Below are positions 52,727-62,213 of a DNA stretch of 64,000 bases, one piece after another. This DNA is from Paramacrobiotus metropolitanus (taxonomy: Eukaryota; Tardigrada; Eutardigrada; Parachela; Macrobiotidae), in the NCBI RefSeq assembly GCF_019649055.1, contig NW_026570330.1:1-64000 (forward strand), read 5' to 3'. Both the position numbers and the translations under genes were made by a program. How positions within the stretch are numbered: the first letter of the stretch is position 1; each line of letters starts with the position of its first letter. The notes beneath the pieces were generated by a model. The model made no database searches and had not been told where the DNA came from. It saw nothing but the letters and a program-made list of their open reading frames with translations.

Positions 52727-53453
52727 TTTTTTAAGAAGTGTTAAGGTGTAAAAGCGTGTAAGTTACAACATAGAGAGGTAATAACGCAAATTGCTTTGGC
52801 AGCTGCTCTTTTTCACACGAAATGAGACAAATTAATTTACAAGTGTTGGATTTTCATTAGTTTCGGATGTCTTATGTACGTAAGTAGGTGCGGGTCAAGT
52901 TCTGCCGATAAAATATAATAAATGTGTAATTATGTGTTTAATAACTCTGAACTAGCTTATAGGCATACTTACTCGTAATACCGTATTACCGAAACACGAA
53001 TTTATGAACGCAATACCGAAATAACAATGTATCTTTGGCGCGTTAGTGGATAAATAATACAGATTAACGCGAATTTACCAAAAGCACCTATGTTTATACG
53101 ATACCAACAAAAATTTTGACGTGTGTCAACTATGCCAAATGCATGTAACGCGCAAAGTGAGTGGCATGGCGGGCCGTGGTGTGGAGCGCAGCGCAGCCCA
53201 GAAATCTGTATTTCTCGCTGTACCTTTACGCAGAAACTACTGTAAATCACCGAGTTGTACACTGTGAAAGACCCACAGGCATGACACATGTTAATGAAAG
53301 ACACTTCAGCGTAATAGGAAATAAACAGTTTCCTTTCCGGCGCTAGAATCTCTGCGTCATTTTAAAAATCTGGTGACGCAATTTTTGTCAGTGTATTAGT
53401 AACACATCAAACAGTTTGGAAAATATTCCACAGGACTGTCGCGTCCGGCGTCC

Positions 53454-53816
53454 TTAAAGGCAGAAACCGGGATAACCAGAAATCGGAGCAAGACATGAAC
53501 CGCTGCAACAGTGACGCTTGAAAAGACAGCGGCGCCCAGCGCGCCGGCACTCCGCGCCGCTGGCGACCGTGTCGGGTGTAAACGTATGAACCAGTCCGTT
53601 GCTGTCGACGTAGACGCTCGTACCAGGCGCTCCGAATCCACTTCCTCCTTGTGCAATGTTGATCACGCTCCCGTCAGCGGAAATGAACGTTCCGGCTTGG
53701 CCCCCGGCAGCAGCAGCGCCGCCTGTCCGTCCAGCGGCCACGTGCGTCCAGGAATGAGCATACACAAGAGCGCATGTGTACGCCAGAGCAAGAATGTGCT
53801 TACGCGCAGTGTACAT
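53454..53816 (-). CDS. Type-1 secreted knottin precursor (intact)
   Basis: 120 residues, paralogue of the 40.3 kb gene. ATG at 53816, giving MYTARKHILALAYTCALVYA as signal peptide. The prodomain has INIAQGGSGFGAPG and SVYVDSNGLVHTF. The six cysteines keep C-X6-C-X5-CC-X3-C-X10-C. The mature part differs from 40.3 kb only at isolated positions (e.g. AGRRC versus AGSRC), and both frames are open, consistent with selection to keep the peptide. A TATATAAG box lies at 53933-53940, 120 bp before the ATG. Confidence 0.85.
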   Translation of the reverse strand: MYTARKHILALAYTCALVYAHSWTHVAAGRTGGAAAAGGQAGTFISADGSVINIAQGGSGFGAPGTSVYVDSNGLVHTFTPDTVASGAECRRAGRRCLFKRHCCSGSCLAPISGYPGFCL

Positions 53817-53932
53817 GGTGGGTAAGTCCACTCGATCTGGCTGTTGTTGATATCCGGTGCAATAACAGTACTGGACAATCCACAGACAAACGCGAATAAA
53901 TATCGTTCCAGTTAGGATACTGTAATGCACTG

Positions 53933-53940
53933 CTTATATA
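53933..53940 (-). promoter_or_regulatory. TATA box of the type-1 gene at 53.5 kb
   Basis: TATATAAG on the minus strand, same distance from the ATG as at 28.4 kb. Immediately upstream, the phrase TATACCGTGCCTGTTCAACATG is duplicated in tandem (53,937-53,980). Confidence 0.65.
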
Positions 53941-54141
53941 CCGTGCCTGTTCAACATGTATACCGTGCCTGTTCAACATGGTATCCGGTCACACTGATGT
54001 AAACTAAGAGATTACTGCTATCCGCGCAAAATCTTTGAACTGTTCATAGGCAAGTGACAGTCATTACGCTAATGTGTACCACTATCCTCCATAACCATGG
54101 ATGTTTTCGGTTTAATCTTGATGTCGCACACATTCACACAT

Positions 54142-54877
54142 TAGATTCTTATCGCCCCACAGAAGCGATATACGGTCCGGTGTACGATACGGTGGGACAC
54201 CGTATCGTGCCATACCGTTGATAAGCTAGAGTGATCGCAGCGCGCAGACGGTAAACGATACGGTCCAATCCTGCCTCTGACGTGAAAACGCTGTGGTTCA
54301 AATAAGTTTTAAGGCTTTGGCAGATGGTAACAATCGTTCAGCTGAAATCTCGATGAAAACTAAAATTCTGAACTATTTTTTGATACCAAAACATCCGGAT
54401 TTAACAGCCCATGAACCTTTCTACGAGCATTTGAATTTTAACACAGGCGCCTATGGAGTTTAAATGGCAGCTCGCGCAGAGTACTTCAACGGCTCCGTAA
54501 GCTTGGTATGCTAAATTCAGATGGCTGCAGAATCGTTCGTTTTCAGATAAACCTCCCTCGCTTGGTATCAAAAAACTCCTTAGAATTTTATCTTTCTTCT
54601 AATATCCTTTTCTAATGAATCAAGAAGAATTAAAATCTACCAGAACAATTTTAAAGTTGCATGATTTGGCAGCTGCACACGTTGTGCTTCATGCCACTGC
54701 CACTACGGGAGGTTGCTATATCGCAAATGTCAACGGTAGGCATTACGATATCTCAGCCTTCTACCGTCAATCCTACCGTCGAACGGTCCGGTAAGGGTAC
54801 GCCGTGATGACGTAGAAGAGCCTACCGTATATCGTACCGTCTATCGTAGGTCCATTTTGTGTTGCGATAAGAATCTA
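54142..54877. mobile_element. 732-bp TIR element in the divergent promoter region
   Basis: Body 54144-54875, ends GATTCTTATCGC in inverted orientation, TA on both sides. Both ends are rich in ACGGT and GATACGGT words (e.g. GTACGATACGGT; CCTACCGT on the right). The homologous interval in copy A (about 40,975), at 21.5 kb and at 28.6 kb lacks it, so it arrived after duplication. No transposase frame: non-autonomous. Confidence 0.82.
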
Positions 54878-55704
54878 TTCATAAATTCTGACAGTACGGA
54901 GACGGAAGTGACGGTAGCAGAATGCGTGGTACGTGGCTTTCCTGCTAGGCGGAAGCAAAAGTCACCAAGTTGTTGTGTTGATGGGACCTTCCGATTAATA
55001 CAGCATTTCAGAAAAGTAGGCGATCACAATCTGAAATACATCTACGCGCTGGTCGGCAAATACATCTACGCGCAAAAGTCGGCTGAAAAGAAATTTCGAC
55101 CAGAAGTCCAGATACTCCAGATAAATGCTGTCGTATATTATGTATTTTCCATAGGACAACCACAACCTTCGTACGAAGGATAATTTATTGCGAAAGGAAA
55201 TCAAGGGCGTGAAGAAACCCATGTCTTCTGAAAACAGACATGTTACACGTACTAGTACGTTAGTGCAGTGTGCGGGCGGTGGCTCTCGGGCGCTGCACCC
55301 TACGGGTAGCGTTCATATTCGCACAAAACTCATCAAATGTCAATGGAGCAAATAACTAGATTTTCGGTAATTCCATCACTTCGAACCTCGCGACCGGCGT
55401 TTCTTAGTCATTTGACTACGCGCGAGATTCTAGTTGATAAGATGCGATCAGTATCTATTTTCTTGATGCTTTGGACTACGACTCCTATGCAAGTTCCAAC
55501 ACTACACAGCCGATCGCTGCCGGAAGCATGATGGACATCTAATAATGCTGCACGTGTTTTAGCGACTATCTTTAATCTCCACATGCGTCGGCCGGGTAGC
55601 ATATCTGCGTGAGACACTTCACACTTCATGGAACGATCGGTAACTTTTTTGTCATTTCCTGCACATCAAATTTGCTGACTAACCAGACTGCTACGTTTCT
55701 GATG

Positions 55705-55713
55705 CATAAAAGG
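55705..55713 (+). promoter_or_regulatory. Altered TATA box of the type-2 gene at 55.9 kb
   Basis: CATAAAAGG where copy A has TATAAAAGG; the downstream sequence to the initiator region is otherwise conserved. Confidence 0.5.
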
Positions 55714-55882
55714 CTGACTTGAGCGATTGCTACTTCACACAGTTAATTTTCTTTTACGTAGCGTTTTTGCCATAACTTAGCAGCAATTTGCAAGTCAGCC
55801 AGAAACTCGAGCATACCAAACAGTATCCGCGGCAAGCAATAGCTCCAGTATCCTAACTTTTGCAATCCATTTCTCGTTATCA

Positions 55883-56263
55883 ATGACAAGCGTCGTGTCG
55901 GTGGTGTATTTGTTAGTTTGCGGGCATTTTCTGGTTTGTGACGCGTGGGGAACGGTTGCCGGTGGAGTGGGACTGGGAATCCTCACTGCATTATCCGGAA
56001 GCGGCAGTGGAAGCGGAGGCGGCGGAGGAGGATCCAATACCAACGTCGCACATGGCGGCATCGGCTTGGGAGGTCAAGGAGGCAGCGTCTACATCGACAT
56101 GAGCGGTCGTTCTCCAGGTGCCAGGAGCGGCTTCGAGCGGCGCAGTCACGGCCGGAGGAAGCGTACCGTTTTTAGCGTATGCCGGACCTTGCACAGACCC
56201 TGTGCTATTAACTATCAGTGCTGTAGTCGTCTCTGTACGCGCGGGTTTTGCCGAATCTCTTAG
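55883..56263 (+). CDS. Type-2 secreted knottin precursor (intact, later start)
   Basis: 126 residues. The ATG used in copy A is ATC here (about 55,867), so the start moves to ATG 55883, six residues later. The hydrophobic core VVYLLVCGHFLVC is kept, so secretion should still work. Prodomain, SVYIDMSGRS motif, RRSHGRRKR site and the C-X6-C-X5-CC-X3-C-X4-C pattern are all present. By eye, the mature part differs from 42.07 kb by five amino-acid changes in 32 codons, against about five in the 75-80 codons of the prodomain. Polyadenylation signals follow near 56,399 and 56,415. Confidence 0.85.
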   Translation: MTSVVSVVYLLVCGHFLVCDAWGTVAGGVGLGILTALSGSGSGSGGGGGGSNTNVAHGGIGLGGQGGSVYIDMSGRSPGARSGFERRSHGRRKRTVFSVCRTLHRPCAINYQCCSRLCTRGFCRIS

Positions 56264-56599
56264 CGGCGGTGTGGGATGAGAGGTTGATTTTAAATTTATT
56301 CATTTAGCGCCGTTTGTTACCCAGCGCGTTACTTGAAGGAGAAATTCTTGTGCGCCTTTGATATGCAGCTTTGTGTAAAAAATGTTTTGAGAGATGGTAA
56401 TAAACCGAGACCGAAATAAAAGACCTCGATAATATTGTTTCGATCGTATGCTGCTGTAAATAATATGTATTATGGATTAACAGCACTTAAAAGCAATGGT
56501 TTATACAGTAAATATGGGTTAAGGCGGTCCCGCGTACGTCATTAATCTTCTTTTGATTACATAGTAATAGTCTGCAGCGGATATAAATGTTAAAACGAT

Positions 56600-57665
56600 G
56601 TACGTACTTAATAAGTCAGCCGTTCAGTTGGGCAGTTTCGTAAAAAGCTTTTAACTAAAAGGTGTAGATCTATTACTGGGTGTGATGAATTAATTTTAGC
56701 TGGATTGGTCTGTTTTCTCTGCTGTGTCCCCGCGTTACAACTGTAACAGCTGTTTTTATGCCTTCTTCAGTTAAACCGGGTTCAAAATCCACGCTGAAAT
56801 GATAACGAATCATAACCTTAACGAATGTGGACCAACTGTTTCGTTGAGAAATGGTAAAGAACAAATGAGAAATGAAAAAGACAACAACACCGTTTGCGAG
56901 ACACGCCTAGGTCCCCGACCAATGCGTCCGGACGACCACGACGTCCGGCGTCGGCTGGCGTCGCCCGTCGGAATTCGTGTACATACACACATAGCCCACA
57001 AGTACATTCGTGTACATTTAGTGTCATTTAGCCCATTTAATGAATTGCATACATGTATAGAAATGCCGCTCCTGCTATTGCGCTGGATCACAGGCATTCT
57101 ACGCCTCCGCCCACTTCCGGTTCAATCGTACTTGTTGCTGTTCTTAAAATGGTTTTCGCTGTTTTTTTTTCAAGTACAGGAAATTTCCTGCATTGCATTT
57201 GGCAAGGTTAAAACTTAATTCTGGTACTCTCATTTTGACAGTGCTGACTGGAGTTTAGAAAAACGTAAAAGTAACGGTCATTTGCGCATACTGCCATGAT
57301 TGTAAGCAGTCAGGTTAACTATGACACTGTTCTTTCGCCGTATACATAAATAAAGTTTTTGACGTAGCATATTAATAATTAATTAATCATTAACTAAACA
57401 TTTAATTTTGACCCAATTGTATATACAAGATGTGTAGTTGTAAGCTGTAGATAGCAGTTGTGTAATGCTTTATTACACCAAGCTATAGTACAGTATCTGT
57501 ACAGCACACTTAATAGTTAACACTAAGTCAACATCATGTCCGACAATGACTCGCTAGCTTTAAACCCTGCACAGAAAAAAACAGTTTTCATGAACAATTA
57601 TACTGCAAATAACCTTCACTGAGGAAGGTGATATTATAAGAAACTATATCATTGACAAATGAATA
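56600..57665. other. Cassette tail, noncoding
   Basis: Collinear with 44,866-45,690 and contains the empty site of the non-LTR insertion (about 56,655-56,668). A 139-codon open stretch (56799-57218) has no recognisable domain and has no counterpart frame in copy A, so it is taken as chance. Confidence 0.55.
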
Positions 57666-58067
57666 TTATAGACAGACGCCGTGTTGGCCGACGACTTGGA
57701 CGCGGCAGATGCCGTTGCAGCAGTGCTCGTCGGCGTGGCAGTAGTTGTTGATGTGCCGGCATTCCGCGCGTTTCCAGCGCCTTGCGCCGTTACTGCGCTG
57801 CTCGAAGCCGCCACCCGCAGCGGAACGGCCGCTCATGTCGATGAAGACGCTGCCTCCTTGTCCGCCCAATCCGATGCCGCCGTGTGCCTGGTTGTTGTTG
57901 GATCCTCCTCCGCCTCCACTTCCGCCGCCTTTGATAGCATTCCCCATCGTCGTCAACCCGGAACCGATGCCCGCCAACTTGGCGAAATCGAAGGCATTGC
58001 TCGTTTGCAAGCAAACGCATAAGCATACTGCTACCACTGCCAGATGACTGAACCGCGGAAAATCCAT
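57666..58067 (-). CDS. Type-3 secreted knottin precursor (intact)
   Basis: 133 residues, ATG at 58067. Signal peptide HLAVVAVCLCVCLQTSNA, then FDFAKLAGIGSGL, a Gly/Asn-rich stretch, the family motif GGIGLGGQGGSVFIDMSGRS and RRWKR as processing site. The C-terminal peptide has C-X6-C-X5-CC-X3-C-X10-C and ends GQHGVCL. It is the only intact member of its type here; relics are at 21.7, 23.2, 45.7 and probably 60.4 kb. TATAAAAG lies at 58194-58201 on the minus strand, 130 bp upstream. It is convergent to the type-2 gene at 55.9 kb and divergent from the one at 58.7 kb. Confidence 0.87.
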   Translation of the reverse strand: MDFPRFSHLAVVAVCLCVCLQTSNAFDFAKLAGIGSGLTTMGNAIKGGGSGGGGGSNNNQAHGGIGLGGQGGSVFIDMSGRSAAGGGFEQRSNGARRWKRAECRHINNYCHADEHCCNGICRVQVVGQHGVCL

Positions 58068-58193
58068 GCTTGTCGGACAGAGACTATTCTCAACTGCAGA
58101 ACTCGGTAAATACTGTTAGGGAACAATTTAATCTACCACTTGATTGAAGTATGGAAAGAAAATATTCTGCTTCATTGAACATTAGACTTGCTG

Positions 58194-58201
58194 CTTTTAT
58201 A
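58194..58201 (-). promoter_or_regulatory. TATA box of the type-3 gene
   Basis: TATAAAAG on the minus strand, 130 bp before the ATG; the homologous place near 45,995 is mutated in the truncated copy. Confidence 0.65.
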
Positions 58202-58715
58202 CTGATTGTGTTCCGGTAGTGTCAGAGACCCTTAGTTACTGAACTACGCGTGAGATTCCATTTGATAAGATGCGATCAGTGTACTGCTTGCACGGCATGC
58301 TGTAGTGTTCGATCAGCCAGCGCATCACTACACAGCTGATAGCAGCTGCATCGGAAGTGTGACACATCCAATAAATTTGCACGTGCATTTTTGGGTTACC
58401 TTTGCTCCTGACGTAGGCTGGTTGGCATTTCTGCGAGATATACTACAAATTTCCTCGAACGATCGGTGAAGTCCTTCCACTTTCCTTGTTTCTTCTGCTA
58501 GTCGAGTAATGTCAATGACGATTTCAAGTTCGCTGACTAACCAGATTTCCTGGTTGAGGACGAATAAAAAGCCGCTCTTAAGCGAAGCGGTGTTTATATC
58601 GCAACTGATGCTTGTCTAAGCGTTTGGCCAAGCTTAATTTTCTCAGTCAAGCAGCCAAGTTTTCTGCTTTTTTTTCCGCACCATTTATATTGTCTTGACG
58701 CGCCGAACTTTCACA

Positions 58716-59141
58716 ATGAACTCCAGTATGCCAACGACAGGGGCCGTGTCCGTGTTGTATCTGTTATTTTGCGGGCATTTGCTGGTGTGTGACGCGTGGG
58801 GAACAGTTGCCGGGGGAGTGGGACTGGGCATCCTGACTGCGTTATCCGGAAGCGGCAGTGGAAACGGAGGCGGTGGAGGAGGATCCAACACCAACATCGC
58901 CCATGGCGGGTTCGGGCAGGGAGGTCAAGGAGGCAGCGTCTACATCGATATGAGCGGCCGCTCTTCAAGCGGCAGCAGCGGCTTTGACCGGCGCAGCCAT
59001 GGCCGGAGGAAGCGTGCCGCATGCCGGGGCTTCCTCAGCCACTGTACCTCCAATGCGCAGTGCTGCAGCCGCCGCTGTGGGACCCTGTCAAACCGGAACA
59101 ACCCGGTAGCCGACCTTCGCGTCGGTCGGTATTGCCGATGA
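58716..59141 (+). CDS. Type-2 knottin precursor with long last loop (intact)
   Basis: 141 residues; ATG 58716 is the first ATG of the frame (another at 58728). The signal peptide (VLYLLFCGHLLVC) and the Gly-rich prodomain are nearly identical to the 42.07 and 55.9 kb genes, with GGFGQGGQGGSVYIDMSGRS and RRSHGRRKR. The mature peptide is different: C-X6-C-X5-CC-X3-C-X18-C, i.e. the last loop grows from 4 to 18 residues and the sequence between cysteines is unrelated. A TATA-like AATAAAAAG lies at about 58,563. This shows strong divergence of the knot behind a constant precursor. Confidence 0.86.
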   Translation: MNSSMPTTGAVSVLYLLFCGHLLVCDAWGTVAGGVGLGILTALSGSGSGNGGGGGGSNTNIAHGGFGQGGQGGSVYIDMSGRSSSGSSGFDRRSHGRRKRAACRGFLSHCTSNAQCCSRRCGTLSNRNNPVADLRVGRYCR

Positions 59142-60391
59142 TTCTTTTCTCAGTGACAATTGACAAGTCGATCTTGTACTGCAAGTTGCTTTTCGCTAGG
59201 GTTACCTGAAGCAGTGCCGGCATTTTATTCTTGGAATTGATTTTTCACATGTTCTTCCGATTCACATATCTGTGATCTGGATAATAGCGTGCTAAACCGT
59301 TGTATCCGTACAAGTTCTCATTAAAAAGCCGCAAATGGTAATTTTTAACAGTTTTCCATATATTTCCTTCGGATAGATTGTTTGTTTGTTGTGCTCAATA
59401 TCGGGATGGCATCTGCCTCCTTTAAACTGTAGACACACTATGCTAACTTATAATAAGCTCAAAACAAAGGTCACCGCTCCTTCGATGCCTTACGTTCGGT
59501 GTCTTTATTTGGCATCATCCGATGAACTTTGTAGTGTATGCAATACGTATACCGGCAAACAAGCGGTACTGGCATGTTTTTGCATCAAATTGCAGTTTTT
59601 GTTAGTCAGGTGTCTACTGTCCACTGCAAATCTCTTATTCTGAATATGATATGGTTCTACAGCCAGCGATCGTTCAGACAAATAAATCTGGTTGCTCAGA
59701 AAAGTTGCACTGAAACATTAAGATTTCTGCTTCAGTACATAGCTGCATAAAATAAAGTGTCTATTTTGAAAATATCGGTACAAGCGGAATGTTATTGTAC
59801 TATTAAGAACGAGAATATTAAGTGGAATTTAGGCAGTAACAATTATTGTATAAACCGAATTAACCGATGACCGGCTTCTTTCTGTTTACGATTTTGATGC
59901 ATACATTGGGTTTACTTTAAGTACAGCAAGGCTTAAAATAATAGGTTCACATACAGCCCCATACACCCATAATTTCAATTTCTGGAGGGGATGTCTGCTC
60001 CTCGTTTCTGTTATACATAACATCTGCGTTGTTAATTAGCACGCTGTTGCTTGTTAGTTCCATGCCCAAGAGTCCGACCCTACTCTATATTTCAGAGTCA
60101 GATCCTATTCTATATTTCTGCTTACATCGAGCTGCTGATAGATCAGGAGTTATTTTACGCTTCTGCATATAATCGCTCAAACAGATGTGCAAATTTGTTT
60201 CCTTAGATTGATCAAAATGATTGTAATGCGACAGTTGCAGCATTTCAAAACTCCATTTTCAAACGTTTATCGTCCACAAATACATATAAAACAGATAAAC
60301 GATATTTTATTGTGCTACATGGTATAATATTACATAAATCAAGCATGCGTTATGCGGTAGAAATACAATCTTCGCAAGTACAGAGTGCAGC
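59142..60391. other. No gene recognised
   Basis: AT-rich. Short open frames (59386-59750) lack known features. A phrase AGAGTC(C/A)GA(C/T)CCTA(C/T)TCTATATTTC is repeated at about 60,070 and 60,096. Confidence 0.4.
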
Positions 60392-60751
60392 CTAAGAAGC
60401 AAGCACCGTGTTAATTGACGACGGTGATGTGACATATGTCGTTGAAGTCGGCGTAACAGTTGTTGATTGGTCGGCATTCCGTCTTCGCCGTCCGTGGCTG
60501 CGCCGCTCGAATCCGCTGTTGCCGCTGCTAGAACGGCCGCTCATGTCGATGTAGACGCTGCCTCCTTGTCCGCCCAATCCGGCGCCGCCGTGTGCCTCGT
60601 TGCGACTGGACACTCCTCCGCCGCTGTTGCCTGCTTTCTTGTAGTCTAAACTCAGGAAGTCAAAGATACCCGCCTCACAAGTCAAAAACTGTCCGCACAG
60701 TAGCAGACACGCTACGGACACGGCGCCCGCCATCCACATCCCGGAATGCAT
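60392..60751 (-). pseudogene. Hybrid knottin precursor with lost knot
   Basis: ATG at 60751. The signal peptide (VACLLLCGQFLTC) and the prodomain motif GGAGLGGQGGSVYIDMSGRS with RRSHGRRRR are intact and type-2-like. Behind the processing site the frame carries a Ser/Thr-rich tail with no cysteine. In another frame a type-3-like ECRPINN start is visible, but with only three cysteines, no CC pair and a stop at 60411-60413. So the knot was lost by frameshift plus decay while the prodomain stayed open. It could still make a secreted Gly-rich peptide. Confidence 0.7.
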
Positions 60752-62213
60752 TGCCGAAGTTTGGAGTATGCGGATGATACAAGGCAACTACAGTAAAAGC
60801 AGTCAGCAATGCTTCTTGCCGCCACAAATCTTGATATTCCACTAACTTGTCCAACTGAGCTGGCGAATCGCTTCGAAAAGGAAAGGCGTTTGTGAAGAGG
60901 CAATCACTAACGCACAGCGTTTTATTTATCCCGAACCAGGAAGTTGGGTTGATCATTGCATTTGAAAGCGTCACATTGCTAGAAATGCGCAGGAAATGAG
61001 ACAAGTTGAGAGACTTCAGCGACTGTTCGAAGAAATGTGTAACATCTCTCGCCGAATTGCTAACCAACTCTAGCAGAGTGGAAAGGTTATCGCTACAACA
61101 CGTGCAGCCTAATCGGATGCGTTACACTTCCGGCAACGATCAGCAACGTAGTTATCGGGTTGATCTAACGCTTTAGCAGTCAAATCTTGATTAACCAGTG
61201 AATCAATCGTGATACCATCTTGCGGAATCGGCGATGACAAACACTGATAAACCTCGCCGACGCAATCAGCAGCCGCCAAAAAGGTACTCTGACTGATGCC
61301 TATGTCTTATGAAACTTGCCAATTTATTTATTGTATTGAAGCAATATTTATTAAAAACTCTACTTTGTACATGTACGAAAATGACACGCCTTTGTTGGCT
61401 CGACATTGCTGGTCCCACATTTGGTCGTGTTGGTAGTTGGATAGATCCGTGTTTGGTACGCCGTTTGTCAAAAAACTGAAAATGAGAGCAGTGCTCCCGT
61501 TGGTACTCAACATTACTGCATGCCATAATCAGGAAAACCGTTCAAGAGGGTAGAAAACAGAGCGCCTGAATATTGTTGCATGATGTCCTGCTGTATCACT
61601 ACACAGGTGGATAATCAGCAGTGACTAGCGCGACCCCCCTCGACCTCGAGACATCTTTCTAGAGCGAATTTGACCTCGGGATAGTTTTTATCGCATTTTT
61701 CTGATACAAAAACCATTTTTCAAAATTTTTTTTGAAAGAAAAAATTTCTGACTGCCGGGGCCCCATCCGCCCCTCAGTCATCTTGGGCGGTTGCCATGGC
61801 GCCACTAACAAATCTTTTATTTTTGCATTTTAAAGACTTTTTCTAGGTAAGTCGATATCGCTGATTTTGAATGTAACCGATAATCTGATAATTAGGAATA
61901 AAAATGTTTTATTTTGTAATGCGCTGTAGTAGCAATAAGCTCCGCTGATTTTTTTAAATCCTCTGTTCTTTTTAAAGTGAGACAAATAAGACCGCCAAGA
62001 TATTTGCGTTGGATGCACACATCGTCGTTGTAAAAGGCGTTACGCAGAGCAGATTAACATATACTTGATTTTGTGTATGTGATGTGAAAGAAACTCCAGT
62101 GTACTGTAAAATGTTTCATCAGAGAACAGTGCTAGGAGGCCGGTGCCACCGCCCAGGATAGTGGGGCTGCGTGGATTGCCGCACCGTCTCTCCGGTCTGT
62201 TTTTTGCCGATTC
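60752..62213. other. No gene recognised
   Basis: The upstream flank of the 60.4 kb copy, then unclassified sequence. Short open stretches on the minus strand (60675-61067, 61266-61526) show no domain. A GC-rich patch lies at 61,755-61,805. Confidence 0.4.

Larger units (their letters stand above)
53030..58100. repeat. Knottin cassette, copy B of the segmental duplication
   Basis: Collinear with 39,900-45,890 (see there). This copy carries all three gene types intact and the 54.1 kb TIR element, but lacks the non-LTR insertion. Confidence 0.88.

Noticed and set aside
54857-55183. 108-codon plus-strand open frame
   Set aside because: Starts in a TIR element edge and is absent as a frame in the paralogous cassette.
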